From Limimonas halophila (GTDB lineage: Bacteria; Pseudomonadota; Alphaproteobacteria; Kiloniellales; Rhodovibrionaceae), in the NCBI RefSeq assembly GCF_900100655.1, contig NZ_FNCE01000003.1, positions 214,501-278,500 of the forward strand: a DNA stretch of 64,000 nt, in the 5' to 3' direction. The notes below the pieces were generated by a model that worked only from the letters and a program-made list of their open reading frames with translations, was not told the DNA's origin and did no database searches. The position numbers and the translations under genes were made by a program. Shown one piece after another: positions 40,464 to 49,113 of the stretch; within the stretch, counting starts at the first letter, position 1, and every line of letters begins with the position of its first letter.

Positions 40464-42410
40464 CTAGGCCACCGCGCGGCTGAGCGACTGGAACATCTGC
40501 TGAGCGGTGGAAACCAGCCGCGCGTTCGCGTTGAAGGCCTGCTGGAACTGCTGAAGCTGGGCCAGCTCCTCGTCGACGTTCACGCCGGCTTGCGATTCGG
40601 CGCGGAACTCCAGGTTCGACACCGTTTCCGATTGGAACTCGGCATCTTCCTTGAGGCGCGAGGCCTCGCTGGACTGGAACTGGATGACATCCGCGGCGAA
40701 GCCGCCGAGGGTGGTGGTGCGCGAGCTGAGGTTGCCGCGCTGATCCCCGCCCGGCAGTGCATTGCTGTTCGGCGCCGGGAAGTCGACGTCGGTTTCGAAG
40801 GCTTCGGCCAGATCCTTCGCAACCGTGCCATCCCCCTCGGCGATAGCTTGCTGGTCCTCGGTCGTGTTCGCGACACCGCGCGAGATCAGATCCGGGTTCT
40901 CCGAGATGTCCTCGCGCACCTGGATGCTGTTCGCGGCGCTCGTGCCGTTGGCCGAGATCAGGTTGGGGTCGTGACCTGTCTGCCCGGGCGGCGGATTGGT
41001 CAGCGCGGTGTTCGGCGTCTCGAAGAAGTTGTTCAGGCCGGCGAAATGGGACAACGACCGCTCGCGCGTGCCGTCGCCGTCAGTGTCTGTCTGCGCCGTG
41101 TCGGCGATCGAAGCCGACTCGATGTTGGCATTCGAGCTGTCGATCACGAAGTTCGATGAGCCGGTGTCAAAGGCATCGCCGTTCAGGACGAGCTGGTCTT
41201 GTCCATTAAGGTCGGCGAAGCGCGTTCCGCCCGTCAGCGTAATGTCTGCGCTGACCTCACTGTTGATGAAATTCGCCAGGTCCTGGGCGTCGCCACCCCC
41301 GAAGCTGTTGAGGTTGACCGTGGCACGATTGTCGACGTTGCCGTTGCTATCCACCTGCGCAACTTCGAGGGTTCCGCCTGTACCGTTGCTCGCGCCACCG
41401 GCTTCGATATTGAACAGCGTGCCGCTGGAGTCCGCCAGGCGCACGCTGCCCTCGATCCGGCTTTGCGGCCGGTTGCCGGGGGTTCCCTGATTGTGCACGG
41501 CGTTCACCTCCTCGCGCACCTGGGCGGCGAGGCGGTCAATATCGCCCTGAAGGTCGGGCAGGGTTTGGTCGCGCACCTCCAGCAACGCACCCAGGCGGCC
41601 GCCCGCATCCGGCCCGAGGGTGCTACCAGTCGTGCTGGTCACCGAATTGCCGCCCTGGCCGGGCTGGAAGCTGCCTGATGCATTGAATTCGACCCGCCCC
41701 TGCTCAGCGTTCAGCAGCGGGCTGCCTTCGTTGGTGAAGACGCTGACCGCGCCGTTGTCGCGCGTGAAGGTCTGGATGTCGATCAGGCCCGAGATCTCCT
41801 GCAGCGCCTGGTCGCGCTGATCCTCCAGGTTCGCGGTCGGATCGCCGGTGCCGGAGGCTTCCGCGATGTCCTGGTTGAGCTGCTGAAGCTGCTGCAGGTT
41901 GTCATTGATCGACTGCACGGCCTGATCGATTTGTGTGTCGGCCTGCCGGCGCAGCTCCTGAATGCCGTCCGTCAGGTCGTTGAACTGGTTGGCGACGGTT
42001 TCCGCTTGGCGCACCACCTCGGTCCGCGCGGCCGTGTTGCCGGGCTCGACGCCGAGCTGCTCCAGCTTCGACTTTAGGTCGGCGATCTGATTGGGCAGGG
42101 CGCTGTCGCTGTCCAGCGTGCCGAAGAGATCCTGGATGCGCTGGGAAAATTCCGACTTCGTCTCGGTGTTGCGCAGCCCCGACTGCTCGCCGCGCAGCTC
42201 CGCCTCCAGGAAGGGATTGGCGTCGCGCGTGATCTGGCTGATCTGCACGCCGGAGGCGCGTCCGCCGAGCACGCGCGCGCTGGCCGCGGCGTTCTTTTCC
42301 GTGAAGCCTTCGGTCTGGGCGTTGGAAACGTTGCCCGAGATGACTTCGACCTGGCGCTGGCTGGCCAGCATGCCGGAAACGGCGTTGCCGAGCGCTCCGG
42401 ACAGGGACAT
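40464..42410 (-). CDS. flgK: Hook-filament junction protein FlgK
   Basis: A 648-residue HAP1. N-terminus LSGALGNAVSGMLASQRQVE with VISGNVSNAQTEGF, and C-terminus ELAQLQQFQQAFNANARLVS followed by a typical last helix, are the conserved hook-family ends. The middle is acidic and variable. It joins hook and filament outside the cell. GGGAG lies nine bases before the ATG. It follows the FlgN-like gene by 18 bases. Confidence 0.95.
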   Translation of the reverse strand: MSLSGALGNAVSGMLASQRQVEVISGNVSNAQTEGFTEKNAAASARVLGGRASGVQISQITRDANPFLEAELRGEQSGLRNTETKSEFSQRIQDLFGTLDSDSALPNQIADLKSKLEQLGVEPGNTAARTEVVRQAETVANQFNDLTDGIQELRRQADTQIDQAVQSINDNLQQLQQLNQDIAEASGTGDPTANLEDQRDQALQEISGLIDIQTFTRDNGAVSVFTNEGSPLLNAEQGRVEFNASGSFQPGQGGNSVTSTTGSTLGPDAGGRLGALLEVRDQTLPDLQGDIDRLAAQVREEVNAVHNQGTPGNRPQSRIEGSVRLADSSGTLFNIEAGGASNGTGGTLEVAQVDSNGNVDNRATVNLNSFGGGDAQDLANFINSEVSADITLTGGTRFADLNGQDQLVLNGDAFDTGSSNFVIDSSNANIESASIADTAQTDTDGDGTRERSLSHFAGLNNFFETPNTALTNPPPGQTGHDPNLISANGTSAANSIQVREDISENPDLISRGVANTTEDQQAIAEGDGTVAKDLAEAFETDVDFPAPNSNALPGGDQRGNLSSRTTTLGGFAADVIQFQSSEASRLKEDAEFQSETVSNLEFRAESQAGVNVDEELAQLQQFQQAFNANARLVSTAQQMFQSLSRAVA

Positions 42411-42428
42411 GGCTCAATCTCCCGCGCG

Positions 42429-42887
42429 TTAGAGGCGCTGGTTCAGGGCCAGCGAGGTGGACGCGCCGGCCCGCGGCGGGCGGCGCGTGGTGCCGAGAGC
42501 CGAGTAGCCGGCCTGGCTGCGTTCGGCTTCCTTCACGGCCTTCACGCCGGCCTGGAGGATGGTGTCGGCCACCGCCATGCCCGCGCGCAGGGCGCGCTGG
42601 TTGGCGGAAAGGGCTTCCTGGAACCGCTGGGCGCCGTCGCTGAGCGCCTGGTGGGTTTCGTTGTCCAGCTCGTCGAGCAGCTCCGGCCGCGCGCTGAGCG
42701 CCTCGACGAGTTCCTGGTGCTTGTCGGTCAGGCGCGCTTTCTCCGTGCTGAGCGCCTCGACGCCGTGCCGGTCGCCCGAACGAGCACGGTCGCTTTCCTC
42801 GTTCAGCAGCTCGGTCAGCCGCTCCGTGGTCGCCAGGAGATCGGCCACGGTTCCGTCCTGGGTGCCGGCCTCGACTGCCTCGGTCAT
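42429..42887 (-). CDS. FlgN-like export chaperone
   Basis: A 152-residue helical, acidic protein upstream of flgK. FlgN is the FlgK/FlgL export chaperone; here the layout (two long helices, TTERLTELLNEESDRARSGD, LTDKHQELVEALS, then a variable tail) and position between flgJ and flgK fit that role. Sequence similarity by eye is moderate. The ATG shares a base with the flgJ stop, and AGGAGGT is six bases upstream. Confidence 0.75.
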   Translation of the reverse strand: MTEAVEAGTQDGTVADLLATTERLTELLNEESDRARSGDRHGVEALSTEKARLTDKHQELVEALSARPELLDELDNETHQALSDGAQRFQEALSANQRALRAGMAVADTILQAGVKAVKEAERSQAGYSALGTTRRPPRAGASTSLALNQRL

Positions 42888-43228
42888 CACCCGACCTCCT
42901 GCGCTTTCATGAGTTCGTTTTTGATCTCGCTGGTCAGGCCGAAGTCCGTCTTCTCGGCCATTTCCTGCGCGTATTCCTCGACGAGCATGCCGCGGAACAT
43001 CTTTTCGCCGTGGCCGCCGCCGAACATGCCGTCGGTGTTGAGATCCTCGAACATCGGCTTGAGCATCTTGCCCAGGAACACGGCCTCGAATTCTTCCGCC
43101 TTCTCGGCGATGACCTGCTCCTGGTTCGGGCCGCTGGCCTGCTGGGCGATGTCGTCGGTCCGGTTCTGCGCGGCGCGCTGTTGCGCCAGCTGCGCTTGCA
43201 AGCCGGGGGCGGAGCCGATCATGGACAT
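42887..43228 (-). CDS. flgJ: Rod-binding protein FlgJ (N-terminal domain only)
   Basis: A 113-residue rod-binding domain protein (KAEEFEAVFLGKMLKPMFED, then GMFGGGHGEKMFRGMLVEEYA). It lacks the muramidase domain of enteric FlgJ, as usual in alphaproteobacteria (CheL in Caulobacter). It helps rod assembly in the periplasm. The start overlaps the flgI stop and the stop overlaps the next start. Confidence 0.92.
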   Translation of the reverse strand: MSMIGSAPGLQAQLAQQRAAQNRTDDIAQQASGPNQEQVIAEKAEEFEAVFLGKMLKPMFEDLNTDGMFGGGHGEKMFRGMLVEEYAQEMAEKTDFGLTSEIKNELMKAQEVG

Positions 43229-44364
43229 TACAGCACCTCGATCTTGGCGTGGAGGGCCCCGGAAGCCTTGATCGCGTTCAGGATCGGAATGAGGTCGCGC
43301 GGGCCCACGCCCAGGGCGTTCAGCCCGTCGACGAGGTCCTGCAGGCTGACGCCGCGCGGCATCACGGCCATCTTGCGGTTCTCATCCTCATCCACATCGA
43401 CCTCGGTGCGATCCACCACCTCGGTCTGGCCGGCCTGGGCGAAGGGCGCCGGCTGGCTGACCTGCGGCGTTTCCGTGACGCGGATGGTCAGGTTGCCCTG
43501 CGCGATCGCCACGGTGTCGATCCGCACGTCCTCGCCCATGACGATCGTGCCGGACTTCTCGTCGATGACGACCTTGGCCTGATTGTCCGGGTCGACGGGC
43601 AGCTGCTCGATCTTGGTGATGAGCTGGGCCGTCTTGCCGTCGAAGCGCTCGGGCACGTCGACGTCCACCGTGCCGGGGTCGAGCTGATCGGCCACGGGCT
43701 TGCCGATAAACTTGTTGATGGCGTCGGCGATCCGGCTGGCGGTGGTGAAGTCCGGGTTGCGCAGGGAGAGCTTCACCGAGTCCATCTGGTTGAACTGGAA
43801 GTCGATCTCGCGTTCCACCACGGCACCGTTCGGCATGCGGCCCACGGTGGGCACGCCCTTGGTGACTTCCTCGGCCGCGCCGCCGGCGGAAAAGCCGGAG
43901 ACCGTGAGCGGTCCTTGGGCGACGGCATAAACTTCCCCGTCGGCGCCCATCAGCGGCGTGACCAGCAGTTGGCCGCCCAACAGACTTTCCGCGTTGCCCA
44001 GCGCCGACACCGTGACGTCGATGCGCGCGCCCTGGTTCGCGAAGGGTGGCAAGTCGGCCGTGACCATCACGGCGGCGACGTTGTCCGTGTCCAGATCCTC
44101 GCCGCGCGCGTTCACGCCCAGGCGCTGCAGCATGCCGATCAGGCTCTCGCGCGTGAACTTGCTGTCGCCCAGGTCGTCGCCCGAACCGTTCAGCCCCGTG
44201 ACGAGACCGTAGCCGACGAGCATGTTCTCGCGAACGCCCTCGACGTCCACAATGTCCTTGATGCGCGACTGCGCCGCCGCCGGGGCCGGCGCGAACGCCG
44301 TTGCGGCAACCGTCGCCGCGGCGGTCAGCGCCCCGAGGATGGCGGATGGCAGGCGGAGCCTCAT
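43228..44364 (-). CDS. flgI: Flagellar P-ring protein FlgI
   Basis: A 378-residue periplasmic P-ring subunit with a Sec signal peptide (LGALTAAATVAATAFA, cleavage near AAA-QS). Typical FlgI motifs follow: IKDIVDVEGVRENMLVGYG, LVTGLNGSGDDL, and C-terminal DLVDGLNALGVGPRDLIPIL. I chose ATG 44364 for the signal peptide; GAGGATC precedes it. First gene of flgI-flgJ-flgN-like-flgK-flgL-fliW, behind a sigma-54-like site, and divergent from fliX as in Caulobacter. Confidence 0.95.
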   Translation of the reverse strand: MRLRLPSAILGALTAAATVAATAFAPAPAAAQSRIKDIVDVEGVRENMLVGYGLVTGLNGSGDDLGDSKFTRESLIGMLQRLGVNARGEDLDTDNVAAVMVTADLPPFANQGARIDVTVSALGNAESLLGGQLLVTPLMGADGEVYAVAQGPLTVSGFSAGGAAEEVTKGVPTVGRMPNGAVVEREIDFQFNQMDSVKLSLRNPDFTTASRIADAINKFIGKPVADQLDPGTVDVDVPERFDGKTAQLITKIEQLPVDPDNQAKVVIDEKSGTIVMGEDVRIDTVAIAQGNLTIRVTETPQVSQPAPFAQAGQTEVVDRTEVDVDEDENRKMAVMPRGVSLQDLVDGLNALGVGPRDLIPILNAIKASGALHAKIEVL

Positions 44365-44417
44365 GGTGGTCGATCCTCGCTCCGTTCCGGCTGCGCGCGT
44401 CGTCCGGGCAATCTCCA

Positions 44418-44433
44418 TGCGAAAACTGTGCCA
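44418..44433 (-). promoter_or_regulatory. Sigma-54-like promoter of the flgI operon
   Basis: Minus-strand bases read TGGCACA-GTTT-TCGCA, fitting TGGCACG-N4-TTGCA with two mismatches and exact GG/GC spacing. It would give a leader of about 43 bases before flgI. Confidence 0.6.
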
Positions 44434-44581
44434 GGTGTTGCGTGCCGCAGATGGCGCCGGAATCCGGCGCTCCCTGGACGACGGCGGAAGCACCCGTTGC
44501 GGCGTGACGGCAAGACCTGCTGACCGCCGCCCGGCGCGTGCCGTGTCCGGCCGAACAGGGTTAAGGATCGGCCCCGGCCGG

Positions 44582-44596
44582 TTTACGCCCCCTTAA
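44582..44596. promoter_or_regulatory. CtrA-box-like site between flgI and fliX
   Basis: TTTA-CGCCCCC-TTAA fits the CtrA full site TTAA-N7-TTAA with one mismatch and exact spacing. It is 82 bases before fliX. In Caulobacter fliX is CtrA-controlled, which fits. The same TTTA-N7-TTAA form occurs before cheY at 52525. Confidence 0.5.
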
Positions 44597-44677
44597 ACTC
44601 CCGTGGCACAACCTCCATCTTGGCGTGACACACAGCGCCCCCGAGGCTCCGCGAGCCCGCGGGACGGGAGTGATCTT

Positions 44678-45088
44678 ATGCGGATCGACCGAAACCAGCC
44701 GCACACTCAGCCGACGGCGCCGCGCGGCGGCCAGAAGTCGTCGGGCGGCAACTTCGCCAAGGCGCTCGACAGCGGCGGTGCGTCCGAGGGCGGCGAGGTC
44801 AACGGCGGTGCCCCGGTCGCCGGGATGGATGCGCTGTTGGCGCTTCAGGACGTCGGCGAAGAGGACGAACACGAACAGGCCAAGCAGCACGGCGAGCGCC
44901 TGTTACAGCGCCTGGAGGAGCTGAAGATGGATCTGCTCGACGGCCGCATGTCGGCGGATACGGTCGAGCAGCTGGCGGGCGAGGTCGATCGGGCGCGCGC
45001 CGAGACGGACGACCCGCGCCTGAATGCGATTCTCGACGAGATCGAACTGCGCGCCAGCGTCGAGCTGGCCAAGCTGGGTCGGCTCTGA
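44678..45088 (+). CDS. fliX: Flagellar assembly regulator FliX
   Basis: A 136-residue FliX: a disordered Gly/Ser-rich N-terminus, then the conserved helical part (GMDALLALQDVGEE, HGERLLQRLEELKMDLLDGR, ending in LRASVELAKLG-like residues). In Caulobacter FliX couples basal-body assembly to the sigma-54 activator FlbD. Divergence from flgI is the same as in Caulobacter. GGGAG lies seven bases before the ATG. Confidence 0.88.
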   Translation: MRIDRNQPHTQPTAPRGGQKSSGGNFAKALDSGGASEGGEVNGGAPVAGMDALLALQDVGEEDEHEQAKQHGERLLQRLEELKMDLLDGRMSADTVEQLAGEVDRARAETDDPRLNAILDEIELRASVELAKLGRL

Positions 45089-45267
45089 GTCGGCCGCTGG
45101 CACCGTCGGCCGCTCGGATTGCCCGGATTTGCAGCGGCTTGGGTGATCCATACAGCCTGGACGACGGTTAACACTTCTCGATCGCAACTGCGGGCTTGTG
45201 GTCTGGCTGCGAGTTCATATACTCCGGCGGGCGCTGAACCGGAACGTGGGTGAGGTGAGGCCCGCCG

Positions 45268-45687
45268 ATGGCTGTGACACTTCCGCCGGATTACCGGCCT
45301 TCCGACGACGAGCCCTTCATGAACGAAACCATGCAGGAGTATTTCCGCCAGAAACTCCTGGCGTGGAAAGAGGAACTCCTGCGGGAGTCCGAGGAAACCC
45401 TGGAAAATCTTCAGGACGGGGGGCTCGCCGAGCCCGACATCGCCGACCGGGCGACCCTGGAAACCGACCGCGCGCTGGAGCTGCGCACGCGCGACCGCGA
45501 GCGCAAGCTGATCTCCAAGATCGACGAGGCGCTCCAGCGCATCGAGGACGGCTCCTACGGTTACTGCGAGGATACCGGCGAGCCCATCAGCGTCCGCCGT
45601 CTGGAAGCGCGGCCCATCGCGACGCTGTCGCTGGAAGCGCAGGAGCGCCACGAACGCCTGGAGCGCACGCAGCGCGACGACGACTGA
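45268..45687 (+). CDS. dksA: DksA-type RNA polymerase regulator with degenerate zinc finger
   Basis: A 139-residue DksA/TraR family protein. The coiled-coil with the tip acidic residues is present (LLRESEETLENLQDGGLAEP, DIADRATLETDRALELRTRD). The zinc finger keeps one of four cysteines: YGYCEDTGEPI and then RRLEARPIATLSLEA, where E. coli has CxxC and CxxC. It should bind the RNA polymerase secondary channel and act with ppGpp without zinc. It follows fliX by 180 bases, a gene order also seen in other alphaproteobacteria. GTGAGG precedes the ATG. Confidence 0.88.
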   Translation: MAVTLPPDYRPSDDEPFMNETMQEYFRQKLLAWKEELLRESEETLENLQDGGLAEPDIADRATLETDRALELRTRDRERKLISKIDEALQRIEDGSYGYCEDTGEPISVRRLEARPIATLSLEAQERHERLERTQRDDD

Positions 45688-45713
45688 TCCGGTTTTCCGG
45701 GACCGACACGGGA

Positions 45714-45745
45714 AAGGGCCGGGCGCCACGCGGCGTCCGGCCCTT
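45714..45745. terminator. Bidirectional terminator between dksA and flgH
   Basis: A 14-base stem AAGGGCCGGGCGCC/GGCGTCCGGCCCTT (one G-T pair) with a 4-base loop lies between the converging dksA and flgH genes. Flanking Ts are few, but size and place support termination on both strands. Confidence 0.75.
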
Positions 45746-45771
45746 CGTGTATGCGGCCTTGTGGCCGCGCG

Positions 45772-46542
45772 TCAGAACGGCGCGATGGCGTCGTAGAACT
45801 GCTGGCCGTAGCGCCGCTCCTGCACGGAGCTGATCTGGCCTTCGCCGCCGTAGATAATGCGCGCCTCGGCGATCTCTTCGTGGGCGATCTCGTTTGTGGA
45901 GGAAATGTCCTCCGGCCGCACGACGCCGCGGACCTGCAGGATGCGGTTCTCCGCATTCACCCGCACCTCCTGGCGGCCGGCGATCACCATGTTGCCGTTG
46001 GGCATGACGTCGGTGACCGTGGCGGCCACGTTCATCGTGATCTCTTCCTCGCGCTCGATCTCGCCTTCACCCTCGTGGTTCGTTGTGCTCGTGGCGTCGA
46101 CAAGGCTGCCGGGGTCGGGCGCGCCCGGCAGGAAGTCCACCAACTCGGTCTCCAGGCCGAAGAAGCTGGCCAGCCCGAAGGATTCCGAGTTCTCGCGCTC
46201 GCGCGTGGTCTCGTTCTCCATCTCGGCTTCATCCTGAATGTTCACGGTGACCGTCAGGATGTCGCCCACGTCGCTGGCGCGCTGATCCTTGAAGAAGGCA
46301 CGCGAGCCGGGCGTCCACAACGAGTTCACGTTGCGCTCTTCCTTGCGCTGGCGCGGTGTGGGCTGCGGCATCTCCGGCGTGATGCTGCCGTGCAGCTTGG
46401 CGGGGTTGTCGACCGGAGTCTGTTCGGGCTTCTTGCCCACCCGCTTGAGCTTGTCGTCCACACCGCAGCCCGCGGCGACGCCGCCGACGAGCGCCAGCAG
46501 GACGGCCTTGGTGCTGAGGGATCGGAGGATGCTGCGGTTCAT
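45772..46542 (-). CDS. flgH: Flagellar L-ring lipoprotein FlgH
   Basis: A 256-residue outer-membrane L-ring subunit. It starts with a lipoprotein signal (LLALVGGVAAGC lipobox), then the FlgH motifs NSLWTPGSRAFFKDQRASDV, GDILTVTVNI and VRGVVRPEDISSTNEI. I chose ATG 46542 (GGGAG seven bases upstream, gives a clean lipoprotein signal); ATG 46575 overlapping the flgA stop is an alternative. Last gene of flgF-flgG-flgA-flgH. Confidence 0.94.
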   Translation of the reverse strand: MNRSILRSLSTKAVLLALVGGVAAGCGVDDKLKRVGKKPEQTPVDNPAKLHGSITPEMPQPTPRQRKEERNVNSLWTPGSRAFFKDQRASDVGDILTVTVNIQDEAEMENETTRERENSESFGLASFFGLETELVDFLPGAPDPGSLVDATSTTNHEGEGEIEREEEITMNVAATVTDVMPNGNMVIAGRQEVRVNAENRILQVRGVVRPEDISSTNEIAHEEIAEARIIYGGEGQISSVQERRYGQQFYDAIAPF

Positions 46543-46571
46543 CGCGCTGCTCCCGGAAGGCTTTGCCGAGA

Positions 46572-47504
46572 TCATGGGCGGACGGCGACGGTTTCGGCGC
46601 CGACGACCTGCCCGGACACCGTTTTCTTGGACATCGTGTTGACCACGCGCACCATCTCGCCCCGTGCGCCGTCCTCCAGCGCGCGGCCGGTGGCGGTCAG
46701 CCGCATGCTGTCGGTCTTCAACTCGATGGTGACCGCGCTGTTCCTGGTGACCAGCACGGGCTTCTGAACGTCGTTGCGGCGCACCACGCGGTCCTGCGCC
46801 AAGCTACGGGAGGCCTCCAGACCGACGAGGTTGTCCTTGGAGACGACCGCGCCACGCGGCAGCCGGTCTTGCCGCCGCTGCACCATGCGCAGGTCGCGCG
46901 CGCGAATGCGGTCGCCGCGCGAGATCCGCTGCGTCGGCACGGGAACGGTGCGTTGGCGCACGACGCTGCCGCTGACGGTCGCGCTGGCCTCGGGCTCGCC
47001 GCTGGCGGGGGCCTGCACGCTGGCGGTGAAGCGGCCACGCTCGCGGCGGTAGGAAAGTTTTGTCACGGTCACGGTCGCCGGGCTGCTTGCCGCAAGCTCC
47101 AGCCCGATCCGGTCGTTGTTGAGGTCCAGATCGTAGGTGCCGCGAACGCCCTGGCGGTCCAGCGCGTCGGCAATGGCGTTGCGGATCACGTCCGCACCCA
47201 GCGTCTGTGTCGCCCGCGTCACCTCGACATCCAGGTTGGGGGAGGTGGGGCTCCAGTCGAGGCCGTAGCTGCGCGCCACCTTCTTCAGCCAGTCCGTGTC
47301 CAGGCGGACCCGCTGGCCCGGCTCAGGCGCCTGGGTCACCGGGGCGCTTGCCTTGTTGCCCACCCCGGCAAAAATGTCCCCGAGGCGGACCGTTTCGCCC
47401 TCGACGGTGACGTCGCGGTTGACCATGACGCGCTCGTCGGCCGTGGCCGAGGCGGCGACAAGTCCGCCGGTGACGGCGGCGAGAATAAGGGTGCGTGCGC
47501 GCAT
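46572..47504 (-). CDS. flgA: P-ring chaperone FlgA
   Basis: A 310-residue periplasmic FlgA with a signal peptide (LILAAVTGGLVAASATA) and the C-terminal SAF/ChapFlgA domain (VVRQRTVPVPTQRISRGDRI, QDRLPRGAVVSKDNLVGLEA, ending VSGQVVGAETVAVRP). It assists FlgI assembly into the P ring. GGGAGG precedes the ATG. It lies 25 bases after flgG. Confidence 0.93.
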   Translation of the reverse strand: MRARTLILAAVTGGLVAASATADERVMVNRDVTVEGETVRLGDIFAGVGNKASAPVTQAPEPGQRVRLDTDWLKKVARSYGLDWSPTSPNLDVEVTRATQTLGADVIRNAIADALDRQGVRGTYDLDLNNDRIGLELAASSPATVTVTKLSYRRERGRFTASVQAPASGEPEASATVSGSVVRQRTVPVPTQRISRGDRIRARDLRMVQRRQDRLPRGAVVSKDNLVGLEASRSLAQDRVVRRNDVQKPVLVTRNSAVTIELKTDSMRLTATGRALEDGARGEMVRVVNTMSKKTVSGQVVGAETVAVRP

Positions 47505-47529
47505 GGCTGCCTCCCGGTTGCGCGGGCCG

Positions 47530-48315
47530 TCAGCGCATCTGGTTGAGCGTCTGCATCATGCGGTCGGACGTCTGGATGACGCGGCTGTTCATCTCGTAGG
47601 CGCGCTGCGCCTCGATCATGTTGGTGATCTCGTTGACCACCTCGACGTTGGAATTCTCCAGCGCGCCCTGGCGGATGGCGCCGAAGCCCTCGGTGTTCGG
47701 GGCCGCGACGTTCGGCGCGCCGGACGCCTGAGTCTCCAGGAAGAGGTTGTCGCCGACCGCTTCCAGCCCGTTCGGGTTCTGGAAGCGCGCCAGCTCCAGC
47801 TGGCCGACTTCCTGGGGCGCCACCTGGCCGTCGAGCTTCACGAACACCTGGCCGTCCTGGTTGATCGTGACGTCGGTCGCGTTCTCCGGGATGACGATGC
47901 CGGGCTGGATGGTGAAGCCGTCGGTGGTGACGATCTCGCCGTCCTGGCTCAGCTGGAAGGAGCCGGCGCGGGTGTAGGCGGTTTCGCCGTTGGGCATCTC
48001 CACCTGGAAAAAGCCGTCGCCGTTGATGGCGAGATCGAAGGGCGCGTTGGTCACCTCCACGCTGCCCTGTTCCAGAATGCGCGAAACGCCGGCGGTGCGC
48101 ACGCCGGCGCCGAGCTGCACCCCGGACGGCACCACGTCGCCGTTAACCGAGGACTCCGCGCCGGGACGCCGGATGTCCTGGTAGAGCAGGCTCTCGAACT
48201 CGGCGCGCTGGCGCTTGAAGCCGGTCGTGTTCGAGTTCGAGATGTTGTTCGAGATGACCTCGATGTTGCGTTGCTGCGCCAGCATTCCCGTGGCGGCGAT
48301 GTTGAGCGAACGCAT
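47530..48315 (-). CDS. flgG: Flagellar distal rod protein FlgG
   Basis: A 261-residue rod protein with N-terminus MRSLNIAATGMLAQQRNIEV then ISNNISNSNTTGFKR, and C-terminus NEITNMIEAQRAYEMNSRVI then a final QTLNQMR. Length equals the family norm (about 262). It follows flgF by 60 bases. AAAGGA precedes the ATG. Confidence 0.96.
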   Translation of the reverse strand: MRSLNIAATGMLAQQRNIEVISNNISNSNTTGFKRQRAEFESLLYQDIRRPGAESSVNGDVVPSGVQLGAGVRTAGVSRILEQGSVEVTNAPFDLAINGDGFFQVEMPNGETAYTRAGSFQLSQDGEIVTTDGFTIQPGIVIPENATDVTINQDGQVFVKLDGQVAPQEVGQLELARFQNPNGLEAVGDNLFLETQASGAPNVAAPNTEGFGAIRQGALENSNVEVVNEITNMIEAQRAYEMNSRVIQTSDRMMQTLNQMR

Positions 48316-48375
48316 GGTGCTGTCCTTTCTCGTCCTGGACGGGACGTTGTGTCCGTCGGGCCGGCCTTGGCCCCG

Positions 48376-49113
48376 TTAGCCCTGGCCCTGCACGAGCGTG
48401 CGAATGGCCCGGAGCGCCATTTCGTGATCCTGCTGGGCGAGCTGGGCGGCGTTCTGCTGCGATTTCATAATGTCCATCATGTGGGTCATCTCCTTGATGC
48501 CCTTCACGTTGGAGCCCTCCAGCACGCCCTGTTCCACGGTCGTGTTCTCGTCGATCGGCTGCGGCTGTTGTTCCTCGCCGGCCTCGTACAGCCCGGCGGC
48601 GTGGCGCGTCAGCGCCTCGGGCTCTTCGAAGCTGACGACGTCGAGCTGGGCGAGTTCCTCGCCGTCCGCGCGAACGCTGCCTTCGGCCGTGATGTCGATG
48701 GATTCCGCGTCTTCGGGAATCGCGATGGGGTTGCCGTTCGTGTCCAGCACCGGCTGGGCGTTGTTGGTGACGATCTCGCCGTCCGGGTTCAGGTGGAAGT
48801 CCCCGGCGCGCGTGTAGCGCGGCCCCTCCTCGGTCTGGACGGTGAAGAAGCCTTCGCCGTTGAGGGCCACATCCAGCGGGTTGCCGGTGTGCTGCATCTC
48901 GCCCTGCTGGTCGCGGCGGAAGGTCGTGGTGTCCTGCACGAAGCTCAGGTGGCCCCCCTGGCCGTCCTGGGTCTCCTGCAGGTACTCCTGAAAGATCGTG
49001 CGCTCGCCGCGATAGGCGGTCGTGTTCATGTTGGCGAGGTTGTTCGAAACCACGTTCATCTGCCGATTGAGCGCGGATCGATGCGAAACGGCGATGAAGG
49101 ATGCGGTTTCCAT
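48376..49113 (-). CDS. flgF: Flagellar proximal rod protein FlgF
   Basis: A 245-residue rod protein with the hook/rod family ends (RQMNVVSNNLANMNTTAYRG near the N-terminus; KEMTHMMDIMKSQQ near the C-terminus). It is the first gene of flgF-flgG-flgA-flgH, with GGGAG seven bases before the ATG and a sigma-54-like site about 80 bases upstream. Confidence 0.95.
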   Translation of the reverse strand: METASFIAVSHRSALNRQMNVVSNNLANMNTTAYRGERTIFQEYLQETQDGQGGHLSFVQDTTTFRRDQQGEMQHTGNPLDVALNGEGFFTVQTEEGPRYTRAGDFHLNPDGEIVTNNAQPVLDTNGNPIAIPEDAESIDITAEGSVRADGEELAQLDVVSFEEPEALTRHAAGLYEAGEEQQPQPIDENTTVEQGVLEGSNVKGIKEMTHMMDIMKSQQNAAQLAQQDHEMALRAIRTLVQGQG

